From an uncultured Sphingomonadaceae bacterium (GTDB taxonomy: Bacteria; Pseudomonadota; Alphaproteobacteria; Sphingomonadales; Sphingomonadaceae), in NCBI GenBank assembly GCA_947488845.1, contig CANLBM010000010.1:62001-126000 (forward strand): DNA of 64,000 nucleotides, in the 5' to 3' direction. The notes under the pieces were generated by a model. The model was given only the letters and a program-made list of their open reading frames with translations. It was not told the DNA's origin and ran no database searches. Made by a program: the position numbers and the translations under genes. Of the stretch, positions 28,301 to 35,606 are shown piece after piece; positions within the stretch are counted from its first letter, which is position 1, and the number at the start of each line of letters is the position of its first letter.

Positions 28301-28325
28301 AAAAAAAGCCCGCCGAAAGGCAGGC
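28301..28325 (-). terminator. intrinsic terminator with T7 directly before a start codon
   Basis: On the minus strand GCCTGCC-TTTC-GGCGGGC (7-bp stem with one G-T pair) is followed by seven T at 28307-28301. It lies after the DnaQ-like gene. The next start codon, 28283, is only 17 nt from the end of the T-run. Confidence 0.7.
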
Positions 28326-28353
28326 CGTGGTTGTTGAGGCTTGTGATTAATTT

Positions 28354-29244
28354 TTACCGGTGACGCTCAGTTGCGGTCATCGTTTTAGCTCCGAACAGTG
28401 GAAGTCCCTCGGTTCGGAACCAGCTGCGTTCAACAGCCAGCTTTTCCTCTGCCATTTCTTTGCACCAGATGCGGCGCCCAGCATCCCACCGATAACCTCG
28501 AGCCTTGAGCTTATCCTTTGCAGAATATGGCGCGCGCAACGCTTCAACGAGCACGGTCGGCGTCTCGGCAGCTTGCAGCAGACGCTGCAGATGGCTCTGG
28601 ACCGGACTGTCGCCTGGCCCCCGCTGACGCTGCTGCAGCAACCAGAACAATGACCAGACGTCTGCCTCAGCCCTATGGGCATTGGTAAACCAGCCATGCT
28701 GAGCCAGCAGATGTTGTTGCGAGCGTCCTTCGTAGCCAAGCTTCAACCAGTCGATCTCGCTGCAGGAACAAGCCCAGGCCTTGCCTTTCAGTTTTGGATA
28801 GCGCTGCTCGATCCAAGCCAAATCAAATTTTGCGTTCTGGGCGACCAGCAGATCCGCTCGATCGAGGAAGCCCAATGCTGCTGCATCATCAATCTGCTTG
28901 TGGGCCAAATGATGATTGGCAAGGCCGGTGATCAACGTGATCTCCGGTTCCAGTTCTATTCCGGGATCTTGCAGCCAACTTACCGGCCCCATGTGCCCGC
29001 TGACCTCTCCGTCATCATCCACCCACACCAGCATAATCGCGAGTTCGATCAGCTTGTCTTCATGAACGTTTAGTCCCGAAGTTTCAGTGTCTAAAATTGC
29101 AATGCATCTGCCATCGGGCGGCACGCCGTCTTCCGGCATATGAGAAAAGCGTTTCGGGACGGCGCGCAGCACGCGGTAGCCTTCTTCACGGTCAAGCCGT
29201 CTGGAAATTTCCTCCAGCTCTGATTGGTTTTGTAACATGTTCAT
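28354..29244 (-). CDS. DnaQ-like 3'-5' exonuclease with C-terminal DUF5710-like domain
   Basis: A 296-residue DEDDh exonuclease similar to alphaproteobacterial orphan polymerase III epsilon-type proteins. ATG 29244 is preferred because AGGAG lies 8-9 nt before it. The exonuclease domain shows CIAILDTETSGLN (Asp-x-Glu), LITGL, LLVAQNAKFDLAWIE and HRAEADVWSLFWLL (His and final Asp). The C-terminal part, APYSAKDKLKARGYRWD with a following Trp-Cys-Lys, resembles the small DUF5710-type module also seen in plasmid proteins. It lies between the relaxase and a second, unrelated exonuclease, suggesting roles in processing DNA ends during transfer. Confidence 0.82.
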   Translation of the reverse strand: MNMLQNQSELEEISRRLDREEGYRVLRAVPKRFSHMPEDGVPPDGRCIAILDTETSGLNVHEDKLIELAIMLVWVDDDGEVSGHMGPVSWLQDPGIELEPEITLITGLANHHLAHKQIDDAAALGFLDRADLLVAQNAKFDLAWIEQRYPKLKGKAWACSCSEIDWLKLGYEGRSQQHLLAQHGWFTNAHRAEADVWSLFWLLQQRQRGPGDSPVQSHLQRLLQAAETPTVLVEALRAPYSAKDKLKARGYRWDAGRRIWCKEMAEEKLAVERSWFRTEGLPLFGAKTMTATERHR

Positions 29245-29379
29245 TTTGGTTTCTCCTGTTGGGAAACCGGCGAGGCTTTGCCGAGCGCTACTGCTCTTTT
29301 TTCCTCTCACCTGCCGGCTTCACCGGCAAAGCACTTTCAATGTATTTTTTCTTCTACAACACAGATGTCCGCTGAAGCG

Positions 29380-31998
29380 TCAGCGGCCCCAAGAATTATT
29401 GTTACGGATAATTAGTTTACGTCTACGCTCCCACTGAGCTTCACTCTCGTCAGGTTTACGAAAGGACCAGTTTTTATACTGGCTGAGAAAATGTCCCGGC
29501 GTATCGCGCAAGGCCTGCGCTTCATACGGTATGAGATTAAATATCCGCCTGCATTCTTCGGCTCCGCTCTTAGGATCGCGCTTATCGGTTCTTGCCCGCA
29601 GATGCAGTTCATCGGCAATATAATCGGCCATTTGTTGTTTATTGGTAGCGCGCGCGGAGCGCCATGTAACAATTTCCGGCGGTATATCAGTATCAAACTT
29701 AAAGCGGTCTGGCCGCAGGTAAGATACTGCTATTAAGCGGTTGAACGTCGGATCATCTTTTTGTTGCTCGTAAAACGCCATAACCCAGTGATCCTCTGGT
29801 TTGGAAATTTCAACCTTGCCCTCCTTAACAATGATCCGATCTGAATGCATAGCGGCGCAAAACCATTTTCGTTGCTCCATTTGTATATGCTCGATTGCTT
29901 CGAGCCGCATTTGTGTTTCCGATAAAAGCAACGCCTCAGGAGTTTTTGAAAAAGCATTAAACAGTGCAGGATCATCGAGATAGCGATAGCCGCCGCGTGT
30001 TCCCCGCGAAGAGGCCAGAAGCAAGGTGTTTCGATCCATATTGTCTAATATTCGGCTGGCCCTTCCTGGCAATGGATCGTTCAATTGTTTGTTTCGTGCC
30101 GCCTCCCGCGCGATCTGATTGCGCATTCCTAAAGTCTCAATTTTGGAATCTGTGAACAACTCAGCTTGCTTGCGCCGCTTTTGTTTGGCTGCTCGCTCTT
30201 TATCCCGATAAATCCTGAGTTTTGGAACCAAATCGAGCCAAATTCGGTGTCGTTCTAGAATCCCGCGATGACGTTCCCTTTCAATCTTGTCGCAGTGTTT
30301 TTCACCGGAAGACTTTTGCTGGTCTTCGAGCTGCAGCCCAAGTTCAGCGGCCAAAAATACAGTGTTGGCAATTGCAGCAGGTTTGCCAAAAATTCGAACC
30401 GATGAAAGTTTCGCTGCGGCAAGACGAAGCGCATCAATCTGCGCTCGCCGCGCAGTTGATCTGATGGCGATCATGTTTTGAGTCTCTACGAACATCAGCC
30501 GCATACCTTCGTAATATTCAATCCGGCCAAGCCGCTTCTTAATCTGGTATCGCTTTGCCAACTTGCCCTTGATATCAGCTTTGACCTTTCCATTATCTGG
30601 CTTGAACCTGCTCCATATAATTGCCAAAAATTGTGTGGATATTGTAGGTTTTGGCAGCAGCTTGCCCGTGTCCGGCGATCGCTTGCGGCGGGCTCGTCTC
30701 GCTCCGATGGCTACAGCAAATTGCTTGGCAACGGATAGCTCCTCTTCAGCCATTTGACGTTGCCTGCTTGCTAGATAATTGTAATTTGCGCCCTTTTTGC
30801 CATCACGATAATCTTCCTGTCGATGAAGATTATCGGTTTGCATGTGAGAGGTGAGTTTTTTTGCTTCCTGGGAAAGGTCCCATCTTGCCGCCGAGTTTTC
30901 CTTTTTCGCATCGGTGGTTGGCTTGTCGAAGCGCGGCATTACGAACGGCCTGATTTTTAGGCTTGGACAAGGCGGAACATAGGGTGTGCCGAACTTGGCC
31001 TGCAGCTTGCCTAACGCTGCGTTCGAGTAAGCCTTTCCTGCTGCAATTTTTAAAGATTTCTGCTTTCCATTTTGCGGCACGGTTTCAAGAACAGCTGTGT
31101 TACCAACTTTAACATAGCGAAGTCCTACTCGCGCCAGCCTACTGTGGAGATCAGGCCAGTCTTTCGCATTTTGTATCCGGGGTGCTGCAAGAATGTGCGC
31201 AACTCTTGACATAGGCCATTCTTCACCGGCGAGGTCTTTTGGTCCCGCTTTGTTGTTATCAAAGATAATTTCATGCTGGCTCTGGATGCTATGAATGAGC
31301 TGATGGTCAACCTTCCCATCAGCATTTTTGATTATTGAACCGCGCGCGTCTGCAATTTTTATGTCTGAGAAGGTATGATAGACGCCGGTTTCGTCTGCCA
31401 CATATCTCCTGTTCGGTTCGGGCCCGAGGCCCTCTTGATATTCACAAACAGCGATCGCGATTTGTGCGGCTTCTTTCCACCAGCCGTATCCAAAACTTAC
31501 ATTGCCGCCAGTTGCGGCATTGATAGAAACAGAGAGATGATGACCGTGGGAGTTTGGGGTATCACCGTGAAATGCGCCTACTGACGGACATTCTTCGATT
31601 CCCATTATACGGCAGATCGTTGCTCGCTGACGCCTCATTGATGCGCTGTCGACCGCTTCGCCTTTGCGATGGCTCCATGTCATGTGCCAAAGGCGGTCGA
31701 GACCTGCGCCAGCTGCATATACGGCCATATCTCTGACATGATCTTGGACCTTATTTGAAGACAGATTGTCGGCGTATCGCTCTACTATACGATGCGACCC
31801 CTCACCTTCCGGGTCCATTATTGCATATTCACCAACTCGTTCTGCGGTCACAAAAGCATGATGGTGCTCGCCCGAGGCAGCGAGCCCGATTATGTATGAG
31901 GAGCAGCCTATCGCGATATCAAAGCTGCGCGCTTGTTTTGCCGCTCCGCCTACAAGATCTTTTATTTGATCGCGATATTGCCAGATTTTGATGATCAT
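29380..31998 (-). CDS. MOBP-type relaxase
   Basis: An 872-residue DNA relaxase that would nick the oriT strand, stay bound to the 5' end and pilot it into a recipient. The N-terminal nuclease domain shows WHMTWSHRKGE (about 104-114) and the metal-binding motif HGDTPNSHGHH with His144, His151 and His153, typical of VirD2/TraI-type relaxases. The catalytic Tyr is presumably one of those near residues 36-75 (for example Tyr36). The C-terminal 650 residues are Lys/Arg/Gln-rich, probably helical, without a primase or helicase motif that I can see. Its ATG overlaps the MobC-like gene stop by 4 bp. A matching nic site lies upstream. Confidence 0.88.
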   Translation of the reverse strand: MIIKIWQYRDQIKDLVGGAAKQARSFDIAIGCSSYIIGLAASGEHHHAFVTAERVGEYAIMDPEGEGSHRIVERYADNLSSNKVQDHVRDMAVYAAGAGLDRLWHMTWSHRKGEAVDSASMRRQRATICRIMGIEECPSVGAFHGDTPNSHGHHLSVSINAATGGNVSFGYGWWKEAAQIAIAVCEYQEGLGPEPNRRYVADETGVYHTFSDIKIADARGSIIKNADGKVDHQLIHSIQSQHEIIFDNNKAGPKDLAGEEWPMSRVAHILAAPRIQNAKDWPDLHSRLARVGLRYVKVGNTAVLETVPQNGKQKSLKIAAGKAYSNAALGKLQAKFGTPYVPPCPSLKIRPFVMPRFDKPTTDAKKENSAARWDLSQEAKKLTSHMQTDNLHRQEDYRDGKKGANYNYLASRQRQMAEEELSVAKQFAVAIGARRARRKRSPDTGKLLPKPTISTQFLAIIWSRFKPDNGKVKADIKGKLAKRYQIKKRLGRIEYYEGMRLMFVETQNMIAIRSTARRAQIDALRLAAAKLSSVRIFGKPAAIANTVFLAAELGLQLEDQQKSSGEKHCDKIERERHRGILERHRIWLDLVPKLRIYRDKERAAKQKRRKQAELFTDSKIETLGMRNQIAREAARNKQLNDPLPGRASRILDNMDRNTLLLASSRGTRGGYRYLDDPALFNAFSKTPEALLLSETQMRLEAIEHIQMEQRKWFCAAMHSDRIIVKEGKVEISKPEDHWVMAFYEQQKDDPTFNRLIAVSYLRPDRFKFDTDIPPEIVTWRSARATNKQQMADYIADELHLRARTDKRDPKSGAEECRRIFNLIPYEAQALRDTPGHFLSQYKNWSFRKPDESEAQWERRRKLIIRNNNSWGR

Positions 31999-32498
31999 GG
32001 CGTCGGCTTACGCCAGTCAGTGATCGCAGAAGAACGATTGTTGATCTCGCGGTCGGTCAGTAAATTGACGATCTCCCGAGAAATTTTGACCAGATCGTGA
32101 TCTATCTCCATTCGCTCGCTGTTTCTCTCAATCATTGTGGCGATTGCATCGCTCGCTTGCTGGATCAGACGGGACATCTCAGGGGTTTGGATTGGCCTAC
32201 CATCGGATTGCTTCGGGATAGCTTTACGCAACGAAGTAAGGGCCCGGATAACGTCGCAAATTGTGAATAGATCATTCTGAACGAGATTTACTGTAACCAA
32301 CAACCTCGACGTTATGTCGTATACGGGATCTCGGAAGCCGTTTGACAATAAGATGCGCTCGCGGCAATATTCAGAGGTTGAGGCACCCTGCGCTGACTTT
32401 TTAACGAACTCGACCTCTTCTTTGCTTCCAAAATGGACAACGATACGGGGCCGCGAAGTGCGAAGGTCTTTCCGCTTCGGCTTGGAACCGCCTGACAT
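31995..32498 (-). CDS. mobC: MobC-like mobilisation accessory protein
   Basis: A 167-residue basic protein upstream of and overlapping the relaxase gene, the usual place of the oriT-binding accessory factor. The N-terminus (PRIVVHFGSKEEVEFVKKSAQGASTSEYCRERILLS) has the ribbon-helix-helix-like pattern of MobC/MbeC proteins: a beta strand, then two helices with a small residue at the turn. It would bind oriT and help strand opening. GGAGGAG lies just before the ATG. The candidate oriT is about 80 bp upstream. Confidence 0.75.
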   Translation of the reverse strand: MSGGSKPKRKDLRTSRPRIVVHFGSKEEVEFVKKSAQGASTSEYCRERILLSNGFRDPVYDITSRLLVTVNLVQNDLFTICDVIRALTSLRKAIPKQSDGRPIQTPEMSRLIQQASDAIATMIERNSERMEIDHDLVKISREIVNLLTDREINNRSSAITDWRKPTP

Positions 32499-32579
32499 CA
32501 GATTTCTCCTCCGCTAAAATCTAGTAACGAACTGAAAACCTGCATGCCGTCACGAAGCGTAGCGACACGATGGCAATAA

Positions 32580-32606
32580 AATGTGGGAATCCCACATTCA
32601 TCCTGC
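32580..32606 (+). other. oriT: candidate origin of transfer (oriT) with inverted repeat and nic site
   Basis: AATGTGGGA-A-TCCCACATT (32580-32598) is a perfect 9-bp inverted repeat with one central base. It is followed immediately by CATCCTG/C (32599-32606). The IncP/MOBP nick consensus is YATCCTG/Y, placed just 3' of an inverted repeat, as in RP4 oriT. The predicted nick is between 32605 and 32606 on the plus strand. The site lies upstream of mobC and the MOBP relaxase, exactly where an oriT is expected. Confidence 0.8.
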
Positions 32607-32637
32607 TTAAGTTTAGGCCCCTTTTGGACATGGTTTC

Positions 32638-33645
32638 TCATGGTAAAGGGACCTGTAGTTCGCGCATCGCTTTAATCAGATAAGCCCGCTCTGTCGGGCC
32701 TCGGTTTAAAACCTCATCTACGGCCGCTTTGTCTGACGCAAGAGCACCAGCGTTCTCGAGGACTTGTTCTAGGCTCTCGTTAAACCGGATGCTTCCAAAG
32801 AATTTGTTTGCTTTGCCAGCACCATCCTTCTTGAAATAAAAGTCGAATTTGTCCGGCATTTTAGCGACTGACCCGTTGGTAGCATGCTCCACATATTCGA
32901 TATGCGGTTGAACGGCAGAATCGCTGGGCGCATAATTCGCAGGTTGGTATGATGGTTCTTTAGACACCTTGTCCAAAGTTGCTGCCCCGCGATCCTGAGT
33001 TGCGGTCGGCGTTGGAACGTCTTCAAAACGCTTGACCTCTTCCCCCTCGGTCAAATTGTTTTTCATTTGATCATGGTCCTGATCGGGCAAGCTATTTTGA
33101 CCCTTGGGGGGTGGAGCCTCATCAGTTATTGCCAAATTCTCTGGAGCTTTGCCGAGATCCGAACGTTGGTTGTGCATATCGGAAAATTCCGACTTTAGTG
33201 AGCTTCCTTCATCCAGGACTGCTCTGCTCGCTTCAGGATCTTGCGATGCATCATTCAGTTTACTGGGAGAATATTTGCCGCTGATCAATTCTTCCCGGTT
33301 CCGGCAAAGCCAATTGATCCAGTTTTCAAGTTCAGCAGGTTCATCGCTGGGCAAGCGGCCGAAAACTTTCATGACGGACTTTGCCATGTTTTTTCCGTAG
33401 GCCGTTCTTCCGGACCGGAGTGTCCTGCGTAGTTCGTTGAGAATGTAGGCATTGGCTTCCGGTGGCAAATTTGGAAAACCTGGTTCAGGGTCAGAACCAA
33501 TTTGAGAGAATTTACCCGTCGGATATTGGCGCTGCAGCTTTTTAATACGGCGACGTTCTTTTGCAGCTTTTGATAGGGGTTTCCTCTTAGTAGCGGGCGG
33601 TGAGACTTGGCCTTTGGCGTTCTCATCCGGATAGTTTTTGTCCAT
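32638..33645 (-). CDS. hypothetical protein of the mobilisation region
   Basis: A 335-residue hydrophilic protein. The N-terminus is strongly basic (about 15-40: TKRKPLSKAAKERRRIKKLQ). A helical segment (about 60-120: PPEANAYILNELRRTLRSGR) follows, then an acidic, Pro/Asn/Ser-rich and probably disordered middle (about 125-260), and a compact C-terminal part (FYFKKDGAGKANKFFGSIRFN). No family is recognised. Its stop lies about 30 bp from the putative nic site, so an oriT-related or coupling role is possible but unproven. Confidence 0.65.
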   Translation of the reverse strand: MDKNYPDENAKGQVSPPATKRKPLSKAAKERRRIKKLQRQYPTGKFSQIGSDPEPGFPNLPPEANAYILNELRRTLRSGRTAYGKNMAKSVMKVFGRLPSDEPAELENWINWLCRNREELISGKYSPSKLNDASQDPEASRAVLDEGSSLKSEFSDMHNQRSDLGKAPENLAITDEAPPPKGQNSLPDQDHDQMKNNLTEGEEVKRFEDVPTPTATQDRGAATLDKVSKEPSYQPANYAPSDSAVQPHIEYVEHATNGSVAKMPDKFDFYFKKDGAGKANKFFGSIRFNESLEQVLENAGALASDKAAVDEVLNRGPTERAYLIKAMRELQVPLP

Positions 33646-33984
33646 AATATACCTCGATTACATAGTTATCTAAAGGTTATAGGACGTGGTAAAAAAACAC
33701 CCAAAGGTTCTGGTGAATAATTTTTTCGGATAATTTTGCTTGGCTAGTCGCAAGATAGATTCCGCACCGTGGACAAAGGACTATGTTTCGCAATTTATGG
33801 TCGATATTTATTGGAAGCGGGTGGCCTCCTGGGGGATCAGTAGTGCGATAGGATGGCTACTTCGCGCCCTCGTTTAGGTCATTCACATGTAGCTCCGGCG
33901 GGGCCGAAAGCGGTCACGGGAATATTTGCAAATACTGGAATTCGTTGACAGAACTCGCGATGCGCCAGATCCTTTCTGCCATCT
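33646..33984. other. intergenic region between mobilisation and metal genes
   Basis: About 340 bp, AT-rich at its left end, with no supported gene. It marks the switch from element functions to the metal island. I saw no clear inverted repeats, transposase remnants or duplicated att sequence in it. Confidence 0.35.
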
Positions 33985-34377
33985 TTAAATTCTCGGTGCC
34001 AGCGTCTCAATGATTTTGCATTCCCCTACTGTTCCATGCTGACAAGCACCAATCAAGCGATCCAGCTCAGAACGTAGCGTGGTCAGGTCGTCAATTTTCT
34101 GATCAATCTCGGCAAGGTGCCTGCTCGCAATATCATCAACTGCTTCACAGGATTGATCTTGATTGTCCGATAATTCCAGCAATTCGCGCAGTGCCTTCAG
34201 GGTAAAGCCGAGATTTCGGGCACGGCGGATGAACGGAAGCCTGGCGAGATGGTCGCTTCCGTAATCCCGGTAGTTTGAAGTCGTTCGTGCTGGGGGCGGT
34301 AACAGGCCGAATTTCTCATAGTTGCGGACGGTTTCAACTTTTGTCTTTGTCGCCTTTGCCAGTGCTCCAATTTTCAT
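33985..34377 (-). CDS. MerR-family metal-responsive regulator (CadR/PbrR-like)
   Basis: A 130-residue activator. The N-terminal winged helix (IGALAKATKTKVETVRNYEKFGLL, then YRDYG) is followed by a dimerisation helix. Metal ligand candidates are Cys77 (QSCEAVDD), Cys112 and Cys120 (ACQHGTVGEC), the pattern of Cd/Pb/Zn sensors. It would bind the dyad at 34387-34404 and twist a 19-bp-spacer promoter into an active shape. That promoter points right, away from this gene, but no gene on the plus strand follows it. Confidence 0.85.
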   Translation of the reverse strand: MKIGALAKATKTKVETVRNYEKFGLLPPPARTTSNYRDYGSDHLARLPFIRRARNLGFTLKALRELLELSDNQDQSCEAVDDIASRHLAEIDQKIDDLTTLRSELDRLIGACQHGTVGECKIIETLAPRI

Positions 34378-34380
34378 CGT

Positions 34381-34411
34381 TTGATCCTATAGTTACTACA
34401 GGGTGCATAAG
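34381..34411 (+). promoter_or_regulatory. MerR-type promoter and operator without a downstream target
   Basis: TTGATC (34381-34386), a 19-bp spacer holding the dyad CCTATAGTTACTACAGGG, and CATAAG (34406-34411). The 19-bp spacing is diagnostic of MerR activators. It reads right, but only the opposite-strand second merR lies there, so the normal target seems lost. On the minus strand TATAGG could serve the merR's own promoter. Confidence 0.7.
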
Positions 34412-34432
34412 TGTCGGCGAATCAAATTTTGT

Positions 34433-34897
34433 CTATGAAAAATCAGGCCTGATAATTGCTGCGCCGATGCCTGTGGAACCGGGGGTCCGCTGGGGAAGTG
34501 AAACTTCGCAGAGTGCACCAATGATTTCGCAATTCTCCGCTCGCCCACCGGAACAAGATATCGCAAACGCCAAGAGCGAATGCCGCAATCCTTCAAGCTG
34601 GCTTATCTTCATATCAATTCGTTCAAGATGCGATTTTGCGATGGTCGATGCCAGAGTGCAATCCTGTTCTGGACTATCTGATAGACTTAGAAGCGACCTA
34701 ATTTCAGCAAGGGAAAAGCCGAAGCTGCGGCTATGCCTTATAAAAGATAGTCTTTTTACGTCGCATTCAGCATAGGTGCGTCGCCCTGAATCTGTCCGCA
34801 CAGGTGGGGGCAATATCCCGATATCTTCGTAATACCGAATGGTATTCACTTTGGTGCCTGTGCGATTTCCAAGTTCGCCAATCATCATCTTTGCCAA
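34433..34897 (-). CDS. second MerR-family metal-responsive regulator
   Basis: A 154-residue regulator divergent from the CDF exporter. The start is TTG 34897 with GGAGG five bases upstream; ATG 34888 is the alternative. It has the HTH part (MIGELGNRTGTKVNTIRYYEDIGIL) and Cys80, Cys115 and Cys123, spaced as in its neighbour, plus Cys130. The last 20 residues (after about 133) have no counterpart in the neighbouring MerR and may be read-through of foreign sequence. It probably controls the promoter at 34934-34964. Confidence 0.83.
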   Translation of the reverse strand: MAKMMIGELGNRTGTKVNTIRYYEDIGILPPPVRTDSGRRTYAECDVKRLSFIRHSRSFGFSLAEIRSLLSLSDSPEQDCTLASTIAKSHLERIDMKISQLEGLRHSLLAFAISCSGGRAENCEIIGALCEVSLPQRTPGSTGIGAAIIRPDFS

Positions 34898-34933
34898 AAT
34901 AACCTCCTAATGACTTGCATTTGCAAAAACTGC

Positions 34934-34964
34934 TTGCTTCTACAGTCACTAGAGGTTGTAGAGC
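34934..34964 (+). promoter_or_regulatory. MerR-type promoter of the CDF exporter
   Basis: TTGCTT (34934-34939), a 19-bp spacer with CTACAGTCACTAGAGGTTG, and TAGAGC (34959-34964). The dyad TCTACA-N12-TGTAGA is perfect, centred in the spacer as in CadR/PbrR/ZntR operators. The exporter ATG is only 7 nt after the -10 box, which predicts a leaderless or nearly leaderless mRNA. Confidence 0.72.
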
Positions 34965-34970
34965 AACCCT

Positions 34971-35606
34971 ATGAGTAAGAATGATGAAGATGGCTGCGCC
35001 TGCGCTGGTGATGCCGTAAGGGCTCAGGATGATCCAGCATACCGGCGTGCTTTGTGGATTGTTGTGATCCTCAACATCGGGTTTGGGCTATGCGAGATTA
35101 TTGGCGGATTTGTTGCTGATAGTCAGGCACTCAAGGCAGACGCGCTCGATTTTCTGGGTGATGGCTCAATCACGCTGATCGGGCTTTTCGCACTTGGGTG
35201 GACAGCGCTTGCGCGTTCGCGTGTGGCGCTCGTCCAAGGCATTTTTCTCGGACTGCTAGGTATAGGCGTGATCGGGTTTGCCATCTGGCGGGCTATGAGT
35301 CCGGGAATGCCAGAAGCCGGTATTATGGGGGTAATTGGTTTTGTCGCGCTCGGGATAAATATAGCGTCGGCTTACGTTCTGTCACAGTTTCGTGATGGTG
35401 ATGCAAATGTTCAAGCCATATGGCTGTTCAGCCGCAATGACGCGATCGCAAACGTCGCTGTAATAGGTGCTGCCGGTCTCGTGGCGTGGACCGGAAAAGC
35501 CTGGCCCGATATCGCCGTGGCTGCCGTTATTGCGATGCTTTTCATTCACTCAGCATACCAAATCATACAAAACGCGGTTGCCGAAATGCAGCTTCAAAAT
35601 GCCTGA
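34971..35606 (+). CDS. cation diffusion facilitator-like exporter
   Basis: A 211-residue inner-membrane transporter with six hydrophobic segments. It belongs to the short CDF group lacking the cytoplasmic C-terminal domain. The metal-site segment is ADALDFLGDGS in helix 2, with SRNDAIANV in helix 5. The N-terminus has a Cys pair (GCACAG) that may bind incoming metal. It would export Zn, Cd or Pb. It overlaps the PbrT-like gene by 8 bp and is expected to be induced by the divergent MerR protein. Confidence 0.82.
   Translation: MSKNDEDGCACAGDAVRAQDDPAYRRALWIVVILNIGFGLCEIIGGFVADSQALKADALDFLGDGSITLIGLFALGWTALARSRVALVQGIFLGLLGIGVIGFAIWRAMSPGMPEAGIMGVIGFVALGINIASAYVLSQFRDGDANVQAIWLFSRNDAIANVAVIGAAGLVAWTGKAWPDIAVAAVIAMLFIHSAYQIIQNAVAEMQLQNA

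Noticed and set aside
33646..33984. Possible element end or insertion sequence between mobilisation and metal genes
   Set aside because: No inverted repeats, transposase fragment or duplicated att core could be found by eye.
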